From: Acinetobacter sp.
GTDB lineage: Bacteria > Pseudomonadota > Gammaproteobacteria > Pseudomonadales > Moraxellaceae
Direction: 5' to 3'
NCBI GenBank assembly: GCA_030152275.1
Contig: JASLHF010000174.1
Span: forward strand, 1 to 17,358
Length of the DNA: 17,358 bases
Shown: positions 1 through 7,136 of the stretch, piece after piece
Layout of the letters: the number at the start of each line of letters is the position of its first letter
Position numbering within the stretch: the stretch's first letter is position 1
Notes under the pieces: generated by a model
Seen by the model: the letters and a program-made list of their open reading frames with translations, nothing else
Told to the model about the DNA's origin: nothing
The model's database searches: none
Program-made: the position numbers and the translations under genes

Positions 1-7
1 GTACTTT

Positions 8-47
8 AAATACTTGAGTTTATATTTAGGCTTCATCTCAAGTATTT
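8..47. terminator. Inverted repeat downstream of iacR, possible terminator
   Basis: A perfect 11-bp inverted repeat has arms AAATACTTGAG (8-18) and CTCAAGTATTT (37-47) around an 18-nt loop. It lies just beyond the iacR stop codon, so it may end iacR transcription or act bidirectionally with a gene to the left of the window. There is no clean U-tract on either strand, and the loop is long for a classical intrinsic terminator. Confidence 0.4.
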
Positions 48-61
48 GATTGAATTTATTT

Positions 62-529
62 TTAGCTCATCGGCATTAAATCAAACATTTTCTTTAATTG
101 AGCATTTAAGTCACTCAGCTCTTGTGCATCGAAAGCATTCAAAATGCCCGATAGCGCCACCTGACTGATTTGATTGATTTGATCTACCAGTGAATATCCT
201 TTTTCAGTCAGTTTGACCATTGAAATCCGTTCATCTTGATCAGATGAAAAAACTTCAACAATATCATCTTCAACAAGACGGTAAACCGCTTTTGTTGCAG
301 TGGTTAGCTTGAGTGTTGAAAGGTTCGCAATTTCAGTAATGCTGGCTTGACCTAGAGAATTGGTGCTTAAAATAATTTTGCGGCGAGTATTGTCGATGCC
401 TAATTTTTTTATAGATTTTTCAATAAGCTGGCTGTATCTGCCATTCACTTGAGATATCCAGAAGAAAGGATAATTTTGCAAGCTGCCAGGTTCATTGTTC
501 GGCAAAAACTGTTCTAAATGAGTAAGCAT
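62..529 (-). CDS. iacR: IacR, MarR-family transcriptional regulator of IAA catabolism
   Basis: This is a 155-aa MarR-family regulator. A winged helix-turn-helix occupies roughly residues 45-115, with the helix-turn-helix around ASITEIANLSTLKLTTATKA and a wing around DQDERISMVKLTEKG; flanking helices would form the dimer interface. It is divergent from the iac operon, the usual position of iacR, which in other bacteria represses iac genes until IAA or a metabolite is present. I chose the ATG at 529. A TTG 15 codons upstream (574) keeps the frame open, but a perfect TATAAT (571-566 on the minus strand) lies just inside that extension, so the TTG would be upstream of the transcript start. No good Shine-Dalgarno precedes the ATG, so the message may be nearly leaderless or weakly translated. 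The MarR family is certain; the iacR identity rests on context. Confidence 0.85.
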   Translation of the reverse strand: MLTHLEQFLPNNEPGSLQNYPFFWISQVNGRYSQLIEKSIKKLGIDNTRRKIILSTNSLGQASITEIANLSTLKLTTATKAVYRLVEDDIVEVFSSDQDERISMVKLTEKGYSLVDQINQISQVALSGILNAFDAQELSDLNAQLKKMFDLMPMS

Positions 530-565
530 AGTCAAATTGCGACTTTGTAAACAAGATATAGCTCC

Positions 566-571
566 ATTATA
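566..571 (-). promoter_or_regulatory. -10 box of the iacR promoter
   Basis: The minus strand reads TATAAT at 571-566, a perfect sigma-70 -10 hexamer, about 37 nt before the ATG at 529. No recognisable -35 lies 16-18 bp upstream (AAAGAA-like sequence), so the promoter may be weak or assisted. It faces away from the iacH promoter in the same 150-bp gap. Confidence 0.55.
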
Positions 572-615
572 CAAATTATTGAAATATTTTCTTTCTTAAT
601 TTGGTTAATCATTGC

Positions 616-644
616 TTGACAATTACACGGAATTTTACGATATT
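616..644 (+). promoter_or_regulatory. Sigma-70-type promoter of the iac operon with overlapping inverted repeat
   Basis: A perfect -35 TTGACA (616-621), a 17-bp spacer and GATATT (639-644, four of six matches to TATAAT) form a good promoter in front of iacH. A short inverted repeat, ATTG-N5-CAAT (611-623), overlaps the -35. It is a reasonable place for a MarR-type dimer such as IacR to bind and block RNA polymerase, although 4-bp arms are weak evidence. The promoter was read from sequence; the operator role is inference. Confidence 0.55.
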
Positions 645-664
645 TATTTTAAGGATAAAAATAC

Positions 665-676
665 ATGGAAAAGTGA
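665..676 (+). other. Three-codon mini-ORF (Met-Glu-Lys-stop) abutting iacH
   Basis: ATG at 665 is followed by two sense codons and TGA (674-676), which directly abuts the iacH ATG (677) in the same frame. The best Shine-Dalgarno in the leader, AAGGA (651-655), is spaced 9 nt from this first ATG and 21 nt from the iacH ATG. Ribosomes may therefore load at the mini-ORF and reinitiate at iacH, or the TGA may be a mutation that shortened an older N-terminus. Confidence 0.4.
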
Positions 677-1786
677 ATGAATATTGTGGCGAAGAATATT
701 CAATTAGGATCAGGGAAACTCACCGTGATGGTGAAAGATTCTATAGATATTCAAGGTGTGAAAACAATTTCAGGGAGCCGCGCCTTGGAAGATACTGCAC
801 CGGCAGCTCGAAACGCTGCAGTGGTGGAGCACATTCTAAATGCGGACTGCCAGATTACAGCGAAAACCAATTTGCATGAGCTGGCTTTTGGCATTACCGG
901 CATTAACCATGCCTATGGCACACCTGTAAATCCTAAATATTCTGAACTTATTCCAGGCGGATCATCCAGCGGTTCGGCTGCTGCGGTTGCGGCCAATCTT
1001 GCTGACTTTACATTGGGCACAGATACAGGCGGTTCGATTCGCATGCCTGCTGCCTGCTGCGGCGTATATGGTTTAAAGCCGACATTTGGCCGAGTCAGCC
1101 GTCAAGGCGTACAACCAGCACAAAGTTCGCTGGACTGTGTTGGGCCATTTGCCAATTCAGTTGACATGATCGAAACCGCAATGCAGATCATTGATCCGAC
1201 ATTTGCAGCGCAAGGCAGCATTCTTGCACCGAAACTGGCTTGGCTTAAGGTTCAGGCGGAAGCAGAAGTCACAGAATGTATTGAAAACTATCTAAAGCAA
1301 GCCAATTTGCAGGTTGAGCCTGTGGAAGCCGCCTCTTTTGAAAAGGCCTTTCATGCCGGCATGCAAATTATCAATTATGAAAATTGGCAGGCCTATGGCG
1401 AGTTGACCAAAACTGGGTTAATTGGTGCAGATGTTCAAGGGCGCTTATTAAAAACAGCGGAAACAACAGTGGAGCAAGTGCAGCAAGCTGAACAAGTGAA
1501 AGCTGAATTTACGCAAGAAATTGATGCGCTGCTTGAACAATATGATGCCTTGCTTTTACCCACGCTGCCGCAAATTCCACCAAAAGTGGCCGATGCCGAA
1601 AATACCGTTGCATTCTTAAACTTAACGGGTTTGGTTCGTCCATTTAATTTGTCTGGGCATCCAGCAATTTCAATTCCATTAGAAACACAACAAGGTTTAC
1701 CTGTCGGACTGCAGATTGTAACCAAACGCAATGCGGATGAGCAGTTGTGCGCAATTGCAAAATTTGTCGTGAAGGCAGCGCAGTAA
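677..1786 (+). CDS. iacH: IacH, amidase-signature hydrolase of IAA catabolism
   Basis: This is a 369-aa amidase-signature enzyme. The Ser-cisSer-Lys triad is readable: Lys20 in VKDSID, cis-Ser96 as the first serine of GGSSSGS, and nucleophile Ser120 in GTDTGGSIRMPA; the 24-residue spacing between the serines matches the family. It lacks the 50-60 residues that usually precede the catalytic Lys, so it is shorter than typical 450-500-aa amidases. In the iac pathway IacH is thought to hydrolyse a lactam or amide intermediate such as dioxindole-3-acetate; that assignment is from the literature as I recall it, not from the sequence. It is the first gene of the operon, 18 nt before iacA. The start is uncertain because a better-spaced AAGGA serves an upstream ATG that ends at once. 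A weak GGAA six nt before this ATG could serve it directly. Confidence 0.85.
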   Translation: MNIVAKNIQLGSGKLTVMVKDSIDIQGVKTISGSRALEDTAPAARNAAVVEHILNADCQITAKTNLHELAFGITGINHAYGTPVNPKYSELIPGGSSSGSAAAVAANLADFTLGTDTGGSIRMPAACCGVYGLKPTFGRVSRQGVQPAQSSLDCVGPFANSVDMIETAMQIIDPTFAAQGSILAPKLAWLKVQAEAEVTECIENYLKQANLQVEPVEAASFEKAFHAGMQIINYENWQAYGELTKTGLIGADVQGRLLKTAETTVEQVQQAEQVKAEFTQEIDALLEQYDALLLPTLPQIPPKVADAENTVAFLNLTGLVRPFNLSGHPAISIPLETQQGLPVGLQIVTKRNADEQLCAIAKFVVKAAQ

Positions 1787-1804
1787 ATTACAAGGAGTTA
1801 GGTA

Positions 1805-2971
1805 ATGAATGATTTATCTAAAGGATTTAGTTCTGACAATGCAGCAGCAATTGATTTTGATGCATTGTGCAGTGAAATTCGTGAGCGGGCGGTAACTGGT
1901 GAATTTGACCAGCAAGCCTATGTGAGCCAAGACATTATCGACAAGCTTAAACAGCTGGGTGTGTATCGTGCGCTTGTACCAAAACGTTTTGGCGGTTTGG
2001 AGGTTTCACCTCACGAATTTTGTGAGCTGATTGAAAAAATATCCATGGCAGATGGCTCAGTAGGCTGGGTTGCAAGTTTTGGAATGAGTCCTGCATATCT
2101 AGGAAGCTTGCCCGAAGAAACACTTAAAATCCTCTATAAAGATAGTCCTGATATTGTTTTTGCTGCAGGTATATTTCCACCACAACCTGCAGAAATTAGT
2201 GAGGAAGGTGTTTTAGTTAAGGGGCGTTGGAAATTTTCCAGCGGCTGTATGGGTGCGGATATTTTAGGTGTCGGTATTTCGCCATATAAAGACAATGAAA
2301 CCCAAGGTTTACCGCGTCTGGCGATTATGCCTGCAAACAAAGCCAAAGTGGAAATGACATGGGATACCGTGGGCTTAAAAGGCACAGGCAGCCATGACTT
2401 AGTCGTTGACGATGTGCTGGTTGCAAAAGAATGGACATTTGTTCGCGGTGAACCATCAAAACTGCCAGAGCCATTTTTTAAATATCCGTCATTGTCTTTG
2501 GCAACTCAAGTATTGACTGTTGTAGGTATTGGCGTTGCAGCAGCAGCTTTGAATGAATTTAAAAAGCTTGCGCCAGGTAAAGCCTCAATTACAGGCGGCT
2601 CAGAAATTGCTAATCGTCCAGTAACCCAATATGAGTTTGCGCAAGTGGAGGCAGAGTTTAAGGCGGCGCGTACATGGTTCTATGAAACGATGGATGCAGT
2701 GTGGAACGAAGTTCTGGCAGGCCGAAAACCGACTGACGAACAAATTAGCGATATGCGTCTGTCTTGTACCCATGCTGCGCGAGTGGCTGCCAAAGTGGCC
2801 AGAAAAATGCAAATGCTGGCAGGCATGACGGCAATTTATACCAGCAATGTATTTAGCCGTTTTGTTAACGACACCAATGTGGTGACGCAGCATGCCTTTA
2901 TGGGGGATGCAACTTTGCAAAATGCAGGTTCGGTGAGCTTTGGTTTAAAACCAGCTCCTGGCTATTTATAA
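1805..2971 (+). CDS. iacA: IacA, flavin-dependent indole-3-acetate monooxygenase (acyl-CoA dehydrogenase fold)
   Basis: This 388-aa protein has the acyl-CoA dehydrogenase fold used by two-component group D flavin monooxygenases such as HpaH/C2 and the indole oxygenases. The N-terminal helical part (about 1-120) includes KRFGGLEVSPHEF and ADGSVGWVASFG, a central beta region (about 125-225) includes WKFSSGCMGAD and GLKGTGSHDLVVDDVLV, and the C-terminal helical bundle follows. IacA is known as the first oxidative step, hydroxylating the indole ring of IAA with reduced flavin from a partner reductase, here most likely IacG at the operon end. It has a strong AAGGAG 7 nt before the ATG. Length fits the family (about 390-420 aa). 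It is not an acyl-CoA dehydrogenase in function: the neighbours carry no beta-oxidation genes. Confidence 0.9.
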   Translation: MNDLSKGFSSDNAAAIDFDALCSEIRERAVTGEFDQQAYVSQDIIDKLKQLGVYRALVPKRFGGLEVSPHEFCELIEKISMADGSVGWVASFGMSPAYLGSLPEETLKILYKDSPDIVFAAGIFPPQPAEISEEGVLVKGRWKFSSGCMGADILGVGISPYKDNETQGLPRLAIMPANKAKVEMTWDTVGLKGTGSHDLVVDDVLVAKEWTFVRGEPSKLPEPFFKYPSLSLATQVLTVVGIGVAAAALNEFKKLAPGKASITGGSEIANRPVTQYEFAQVEAEFKAARTWFYETMDAVWNEVLAGRKPTDEQISDMRLSCTHAARVAAKVARKMQMLAGMTAIYTSNVFSRFVNDTNVVTQHAFMGDATLQNAGSVSFGLKPAPGYL

Positions 2972-2999
2972 GCACTGTGCAAACAAGTGAGTTTTGAAG

Positions 3000-3524
3000 A
3001 TGAATGACATGGACTTGACGGCAATCTTAACCCGCTTAGCCAAACTTGAAGCAGATACAGCGATCCGCAATTGCATCAACCGCTATATGGAAATCTGTGA
3101 TGCTTTAGATGCCAATACGGATCTTGATGAACTGATGGCGTTATTCGATCAAGACAGTATTTGGGAAGGGATTGGTGAAAAATATGCCAAGTCATTTGGA
3201 CGCTACGATTCATGGCAAGCGATTTATGACATGTTCAAAAGCTATACCCAAAAAGAATCGCATTTTGTCATGAATGCCCACTTTGTCAGCTCAGAACAAA
3301 TTTATGTAGAACAGCAGCAAGCCGATGCCTCTTGGCTGATGCTGCAAACTTCAACTTTTCGCGACGGCCGCAGCCATTTAAATGCAGCAAAACTCAGCGT
3401 GAAGTTTCGGCAGCAGGCCGATGGTTCTTGGAAAATTAAACATTTCCAGACTGAAAATATTTTTAGCCGTCCAGTGTCACACTGGAACAGCACTGCAGAA
3501 TTGCCTGTGCCAAGCCAAAATTAA
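3000..3524 (+). CDS. iacI: IacI, SnoaL/NTF2-like protein of the iac operon
   Basis: This 174-aa protein has the alpha+beta cone (SnoaL/NTF2-like) pattern: an N-terminal helix around RNCINRYMEICDALD, then LFDQDSIWEG, and later strands ending in ADGSWKIKHFQTENIF. The fold is shared by ketosteroid isomerases, SnoaL cyclases and dioxygenase beta subunits. In other iac clusters the gene of this kind just before iacC is called iacI; its exact step is not settled. I start it at ATG 3000, preceded by a GTGAG 8 nt upstream. A TTG at 2994 and an ATG at 3009 are alternatives. It follows iacA by 28 nt, a gap too small for the small gene iacB that normally separates the two. Confidence in the fold is higher than in the symbol. 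Confidence 0.7.
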   Translation: MNDMDLTAILTRLAKLEADTAIRNCINRYMEICDALDANTDLDELMALFDQDSIWEGIGEKYAKSFGRYDSWQAIYDMFKSYTQKESHFVMNAHFVSSEQIYVEQQQADASWLMLQTSTFRDGRSHLNAAKLSVKFRQQADGSWKIKHFQTENIFSRPVSHWNSTAELPVPSQN

Positions 3525-3554
3525 ACCAAGGATTAATGAAAAAGGAACATTAAC

Positions 3555-4832
3555 ATGAACAGTATCATTCCAATGCAAAACATTGATATTGATTACAGCG
3601 AACTGGTTCAAAGTGATCGCGCGCATACCTCTTTATATAAAGATGCTGCGATTTTTGAAGATGAAATGGACAAGATTTTCTACAAAACATGGGTTTGGGT
3701 GGCACACGCGAGTGAAATTCCAGATGCGGGCAGCTATAAGACCATGAATATTGGCAAGCAGCCTGTGGTTGCAGTACGTGACCGCAAGAAAAAAGTCCAT
3801 GTGCTGCTGAACCGCTGCCGCCACCGCGCTGCGACTGTTTGTGAACATAAAAAAGGTAAAACCAACAGTTTTGTTTGTCCGTATCATGGCTGGAGCTATG
3901 CGCTGGATGGCAGTTTACGCGGTGTTCCATCGCCAGAAAGCTATGGTGAATGCTTGGATAAATCAGAGTTTCCATTGGTTAGCCTGCGTGTTGAAGAATA
4001 CAACGGCATGATCTTCGCATCATTCAATCATGATGTAGAACCGTTGGAAGACTTCCTTGGCGCTGCGAAAAAATGGATCGACTTGTTTATGAAACAAGGT
4101 GCGGGCTATCCAGTGAAAGTCTTGGGCGAACACCGTTTTACTTTCCCGGGCAACTGGAAAATCCAGCTGGAAAATACCACTGATGCGTATCATTTCCCAT
4201 TGGTGCACAAATCTTTCCTCAGCTCTGTGGATGAAAAAACCGAAGAACTCTTCAACTTTGAAAACCAGCCGGGTTATGTCGAAGATTTAGGCAATGGCCA
4301 CAGTGTGATGGTGATGATTCCAGAACTGGTTGATCTGGAAGAAGATTTATTGGAGCGCCCAATTCAGGAGCGTTTTGAAGATCTAGCGCAAGCTCTACGT
4401 GATGAAGGTCATGAAGAATTGGAAGTTCGCCGTATTGTGCGCGCTGTGGGCGGTTCAGGCTTTAACTTAAACATTTTCCCGAATATTGCCTGCTCAATGG
4501 CGTTCTTCCGGGTTATGCAGCCAATTTCAGTGGATAAAACCGAAATTCACCACTCAGTCATTACCATGGATGGCGGTCCGCAAGTCGCGAATCAATACCG
4601 TTTGCGTTTGCATGAACATTTCCAAGGCCCATTTGGTTTTGGCACACCAGATGATGCAGAAGCGTGGGAGCGTGTACAGCACGGTGCCAGTGCAGGTGAG
4701 GATTTATGGATCATGCTGAACCGCGGCTTGCCGGGTGAAGTTAAAACTGAAGATGGTCTAAAAAGTGATGTCAGTGCGGAAACAGGGATGCGGGCTGCTT
4801 ATCAGCAGTGGAAAAAGTTGATGACGGCTTAA
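3555..4832 (+). CDS. iacC: IacC, Rieske non-haem iron dioxygenase large subunit
   Basis: This 425-aa protein is the alpha subunit of an aromatic-ring-hydroxylating dioxygenase. The Rieske 2Fe-2S ligands are Cys88 and His90 in CRHR plus Cys108 and His111 in CPYHGW. The catalytic domain shows the mononuclear iron histidines His213 and His218 in DAYHFPLVHKS, with the electron-bridging Asp210 just before. The third iron ligand is probably one of Asp366/Asp367 in TPDDAEAWERVQ. All key residues are present, so it should be active. With IacD and the reductase IacF it forms the dioxygenase that, in studied iac systems, dihydroxylates the opened intermediate so that catechol is released. A good AAGGA precedes the ATG and iacD starts 13 nt after the stop, typical of alpha-beta pairs. 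Confidence 0.92.
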   Translation: MNSIIPMQNIDIDYSELVQSDRAHTSLYKDAAIFEDEMDKIFYKTWVWVAHASEIPDAGSYKTMNIGKQPVVAVRDRKKKVHVLLNRCRHRAATVCEHKKGKTNSFVCPYHGWSYALDGSLRGVPSPESYGECLDKSEFPLVSLRVEEYNGMIFASFNHDVEPLEDFLGAAKKWIDLFMKQGAGYPVKVLGEHRFTFPGNWKIQLENTTDAYHFPLVHKSFLSSVDEKTEELFNFENQPGYVEDLGNGHSVMVMIPELVDLEEDLLERPIQERFEDLAQALRDEGHEELEVRRIVRAVGGSGFNLNIFPNIACSMAFFRVMQPISVDKTEIHHSVITMDGGPQVANQYRLRLHEHFQGPFGFGTPDDAEAWERVQHGASAGEDLWIMLNRGLPGEVKTEDGLKSDVSAETGMRAAYQQWKKLMTA

Positions 4833-4845
4833 GGAGAAGAGCGCC

Positions 4846-5331
4846 ATGAAAATTAATTTAAATTTATTGAATGAAGTTACGGCTTTTGTTTGGGCTGAAG
4901 CCGATATGTTAGACCATTCTGAACATACAGCATGGTTAGACCTTTGGAATGAAAAGGGCGTGTATATCATCCCAATCGATCCAGACTTGACGGATTACGA
5001 AAATAATTTGAACTATGCCTATGACAATCACCATATGCGTAAATTGCGTGTAGACCGCCTAGAAAATGGTGAAGCGATTTCAACATCGCCAAAAGCCAAA
5101 ACGGTGCGCAGTGTTTCCCGAGTCCGCATTGTGAAAGATGAAGACGGTGAAATTGTTTTACGCTGCGCGCAAAATTTGCGTGAATTCCGTAAAGAAAACT
5201 TAAAGCATTACACCGCGGATGTGACTTTCCATTTGGTGCGTGATAGCGAGCAAGGTTTTAAAATCAACCGTAAAATTATTAACTTAGTTAACTCTACCGA
5301 TACTTTGGCAGGTATCAGTTACATTCTCTAG
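4846..5331 (+). CDS. iacD: IacD, ring-hydroxylating dioxygenase small subunit
   Basis: This 161-aa protein matches the beta subunit of Rieske dioxygenases. Features are FVWAEADMLDHSEHTAWLDLWNEKGVY near the start (given here only as the span, residues about 13-39), YDNHHMRKLRVDRL in the middle and VNSTDTLAGISYIL at the C-terminus. Beta subunits have an NTF2-like cone fold, carry no metal and assemble with the large subunit, usually as an alpha3-beta3 hexamer. It is preceded by AAGGAG and sits 13 nt after iacC and 9 nt before iacE, so the three are almost certainly translated from one message. Confidence 0.88.
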   Translation: MKINLNLLNEVTAFVWAEADMLDHSEHTAWLDLWNEKGVYIIPIDPDLTDYENNLNYAYDNHHMRKLRVDRLENGEAISTSPKAKTVRSVSRVRIVKDEDGEIVLRCAQNLREFRKENLKHYTADVTFHLVRDSEQGFKINRKIINLVNSTDTLAGISYIL

Positions 5332-5340
5332 GAGAGAAAA

Positions 5341-6078
5341 ATGAAACACGTTGTTTTAGTGACTGGTGCTGCTTCAGGTTTGGGAAATGTCATTGCGGAG
5401 TATTTTGCCAGTCAAGGCCATCACGTCATTTTATCGGCAAGCACTTTGGAAAAAGCTGAAAATGCTAAGGCGAGAAGTGCCTATGCAGCGCAAATGTATC
5501 CTTTGAAATTGGATATTTCCATTGAGGCTGACTTTCATGCCGCGGTGCAATGGATTGAGGAAAAATTTTCTAAGCTTGATGTGTTGATTAACAACGCAAC
5601 AGTGACTAAGGCAACGCCTGTTTTAGACATTACAGCAGCAGATTTTGATTGGGTGACGCAAGTCAATCAGCGCGGTACCTTCCAAGCCTGCCAGATTATC
5701 GGTAAATACATGGCCGATAAAGGCTATGGACGTATCATCAATATGGCGTCATTAGCTGGGCAAAATGGCGGCACGGCAACAGGTGCGCACTATGCAGCTA
5801 CCAAAGGCGCCATTGTGACTTTGACTAAAATTTTTGCCAAAGAATTTGCAGCAAAAGGCGTAACGGTGAATGCCGTTGCACCGGGGCCGATGGAATCACC
5901 AATTGTACATAGCGTGGTGTCGGACGAAAAAATGGCGCAGTTTATTCAGAATATTCCAGTTAAAGCCTTAGGCAGCATGGAATTTATTGCTGAAACGTGT
6001 GAATTATTGGCAAGCCCGAATGCTGCGTTTGTCACAGGCGCAACGTGGGATATTAACGGTGGATTATTTATGCGTTAA
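5341..6078 (+). CDS. iacE: IacE, short-chain dehydrogenase/reductase
   Basis: This 245-aa protein is a classical SDR. The NAD(P)-binding TGAASGLG occupies residues 8-15 and the NNA motif residues 84-86. The catalytic tetrad is complete: Asn109, Ser137 in MASLAG, Tyr151 and Lys155 in YAATK. The C-terminal FVTGATWDINGG is also typical. IacE has been proposed to work with IacA on the oxidised indole-acetate intermediate before ring opening, but its substrate cannot be read from the sequence. The gene has an AGGAGAG Shine-Dalgarno immediately after the iacD stop, and iacF follows after 35 nt. Confidence 0.88.
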   Translation: MKHVVLVTGAASGLGNVIAEYFASQGHHVILSASTLEKAENAKARSAYAAQMYPLKLDISIEADFHAAVQWIEEKFSKLDVLINNATVTKATPVLDITAADFDWVTQVNQRGTFQACQIIGKYMADKGYGRIINMASLAGQNGGTATGAHYAATKGAIVTLTKIFAKEFAAKGVTVNAVAPGPMESPIVHSVVSDEKMAQFIQNIPVKALGSMEFIAETCELLASPNAAFVTGATWDINGGLFMR

Positions 6079-6113
6079 GCCTTTGGGCGCGGCGCATAAG
6101 AGGGAGAAAAATC

Positions 6114-7067
6114 ATGACTACACTTTATAATGTTGTTGTCAAAAACCGTCATGTAGAAGGTGAAAATGTTGCGGTCATGGAGTTTGAATCTGCAACCTCT
6201 ACAGCTTTGCCAAAAATTGAAGCAGGCGCACACATTGATGTGCATCTGCCAAATGGCATGGTGCGCCAATATTCATTATGTCAAAACCCAAGTCAGCATG
6301 GGGTATTCCGCCTAGGAATTTTACGTGATCCAGAGTCGCGCGGCGGTTCAGTTTCTGCTTTTGATGACTTAAAAGACGGCATGCAGATTCAGGTCAGTGA
6401 ACCTAAAAATCTATTTCCCTTAGTTCCAGCAAAACACAGTGTGTTAATTGGCGGCGGGATAGGCATTACCCCGCTCATTACTATGGCGTATCAGCTGGCC
6501 CAAGAAGGCGCATCTTTCGAACTGCATTACTGCGGTGCAAGCCCTGAACGCTGTGCTTTTGTGGATGAAATTAAAAACGGTGCACTAGCTGCATTCACCA
6601 AGTTTCATTTTAAATCGGAAGGCGCAAGCCACCGCGAGTTCTTTGAAGCGGCCATTAAAGATATTGATTCAGCCAGCCATATTTATACCTGCGGTCCAAA
6701 CGGCTTTATGGACTGGGTGATTAATTTAGCCGAGACACAAAACTTTCCTGAGCATCAGATTCATAAAGAATATTTTCAGGTTGAAGTTGAAACAGGCGGC
6801 GATGCGTTTGAGGTTGTTGCGCAGCAAAGCGGCAAAATCATTATGGTGAATGCTGAAGAAACAATTTTGCAAGCCTTGGCGCGTGAAGGCATAGAAATTG
6901 AAATGTCGTGTGAGCAGGGCGTATGTGGCACCTGTATGTGCGATGTAATTGAAGGTGAGCCAGATCACCGAGATGTGTATTTCACGGATGAAGAAAAAGC
7001 CAGCAATGAGCAAATTTTAGTGTGCTGTTCAAGATCTAAATCTGCGCGATTAGTGCTCGATATTTAA
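6114..7067 (+). CDS. iacF: IacF, dioxygenase reductase (flavin, NAD and 2Fe-2S domains)
   Basis: This 317-aa protein has the phthalate dioxygenase reductase/VanB layout. An N-terminal flavin-binding barrel carries RQYSLCQNP (about residues 50-58), a nucleotide-binding domain carries IGGGIGITPLITMA (about 112-125) and a CGP motif (YTCGPNGFM, about 197), and a C-terminal plant-type ferredoxin domain carries Cys266, Cys271, Cys274 and Cys304 as cluster ligands. It passes electrons from NAD(P)H to the Rieske centre of IacC. Position between the dioxygenase genes and iacG, with AGGGAG before the ATG, supports the role. A 69-nt gap to iacG is the longest inside the operon but shows no convincing terminator. 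Confidence 0.9.
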   Translation: MTTLYNVVVKNRHVEGENVAVMEFESATSTALPKIEAGAHIDVHLPNGMVRQYSLCQNPSQHGVFRLGILRDPESRGGSVSAFDDLKDGMQIQVSEPKNLFPLVPAKHSVLIGGGIGITPLITMAYQLAQEGASFELHYCGASPERCAFVDEIKNGALAAFTKFHFKSEGASHREFFEAAIKDIDSASHIYTCGPNGFMDWVINLAETQNFPEHQIHKEYFQVEVETGGDAFEVVAQQSGKIIMVNAEETILQALAREGIEIEMSCEQGVCGTCMCDVIEGEPDHRDVYFTDEEKASNEQILVCCSRSKSARLVLDI

Positions 7068-7136
7068 CAGGCTATTAAGTATTTCGGTTGATCGAGTCCT
7101 TATGGAATTAGGACAAAAAATTCAGGAGAGAATAAA

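Noticed and set aside
530..574. N-terminal extension of iacR to a TTG at 574
   Set aside because: A perfect -10 TATAAT lies at 571-566 inside the extension, so the TTG would be at or before the promoter; the ATG at 529 gives the usual MarR length.
601..879. Plus-strand open frame overlapping the start of iacH
   Set aside because: It runs out of frame across iacH, has a Cys/Arg-rich unstructured translation and no ribosome site; iacH with its triad is the real gene.
3565..3975. Long minus-strand open frame inside iacC
   Set aside because: It is antisense to the Rieske domain, has a low-complexity Cys/His/Ser-rich translation and no start signals; a by-product of iacC codon use.
7095..7113. 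Hairpin in the iacF-iacG gap as a terminator
   Set aside because: The stem is only about five base pairs and is followed by adenines on the plus strand; it would not stop transcription before iacG.
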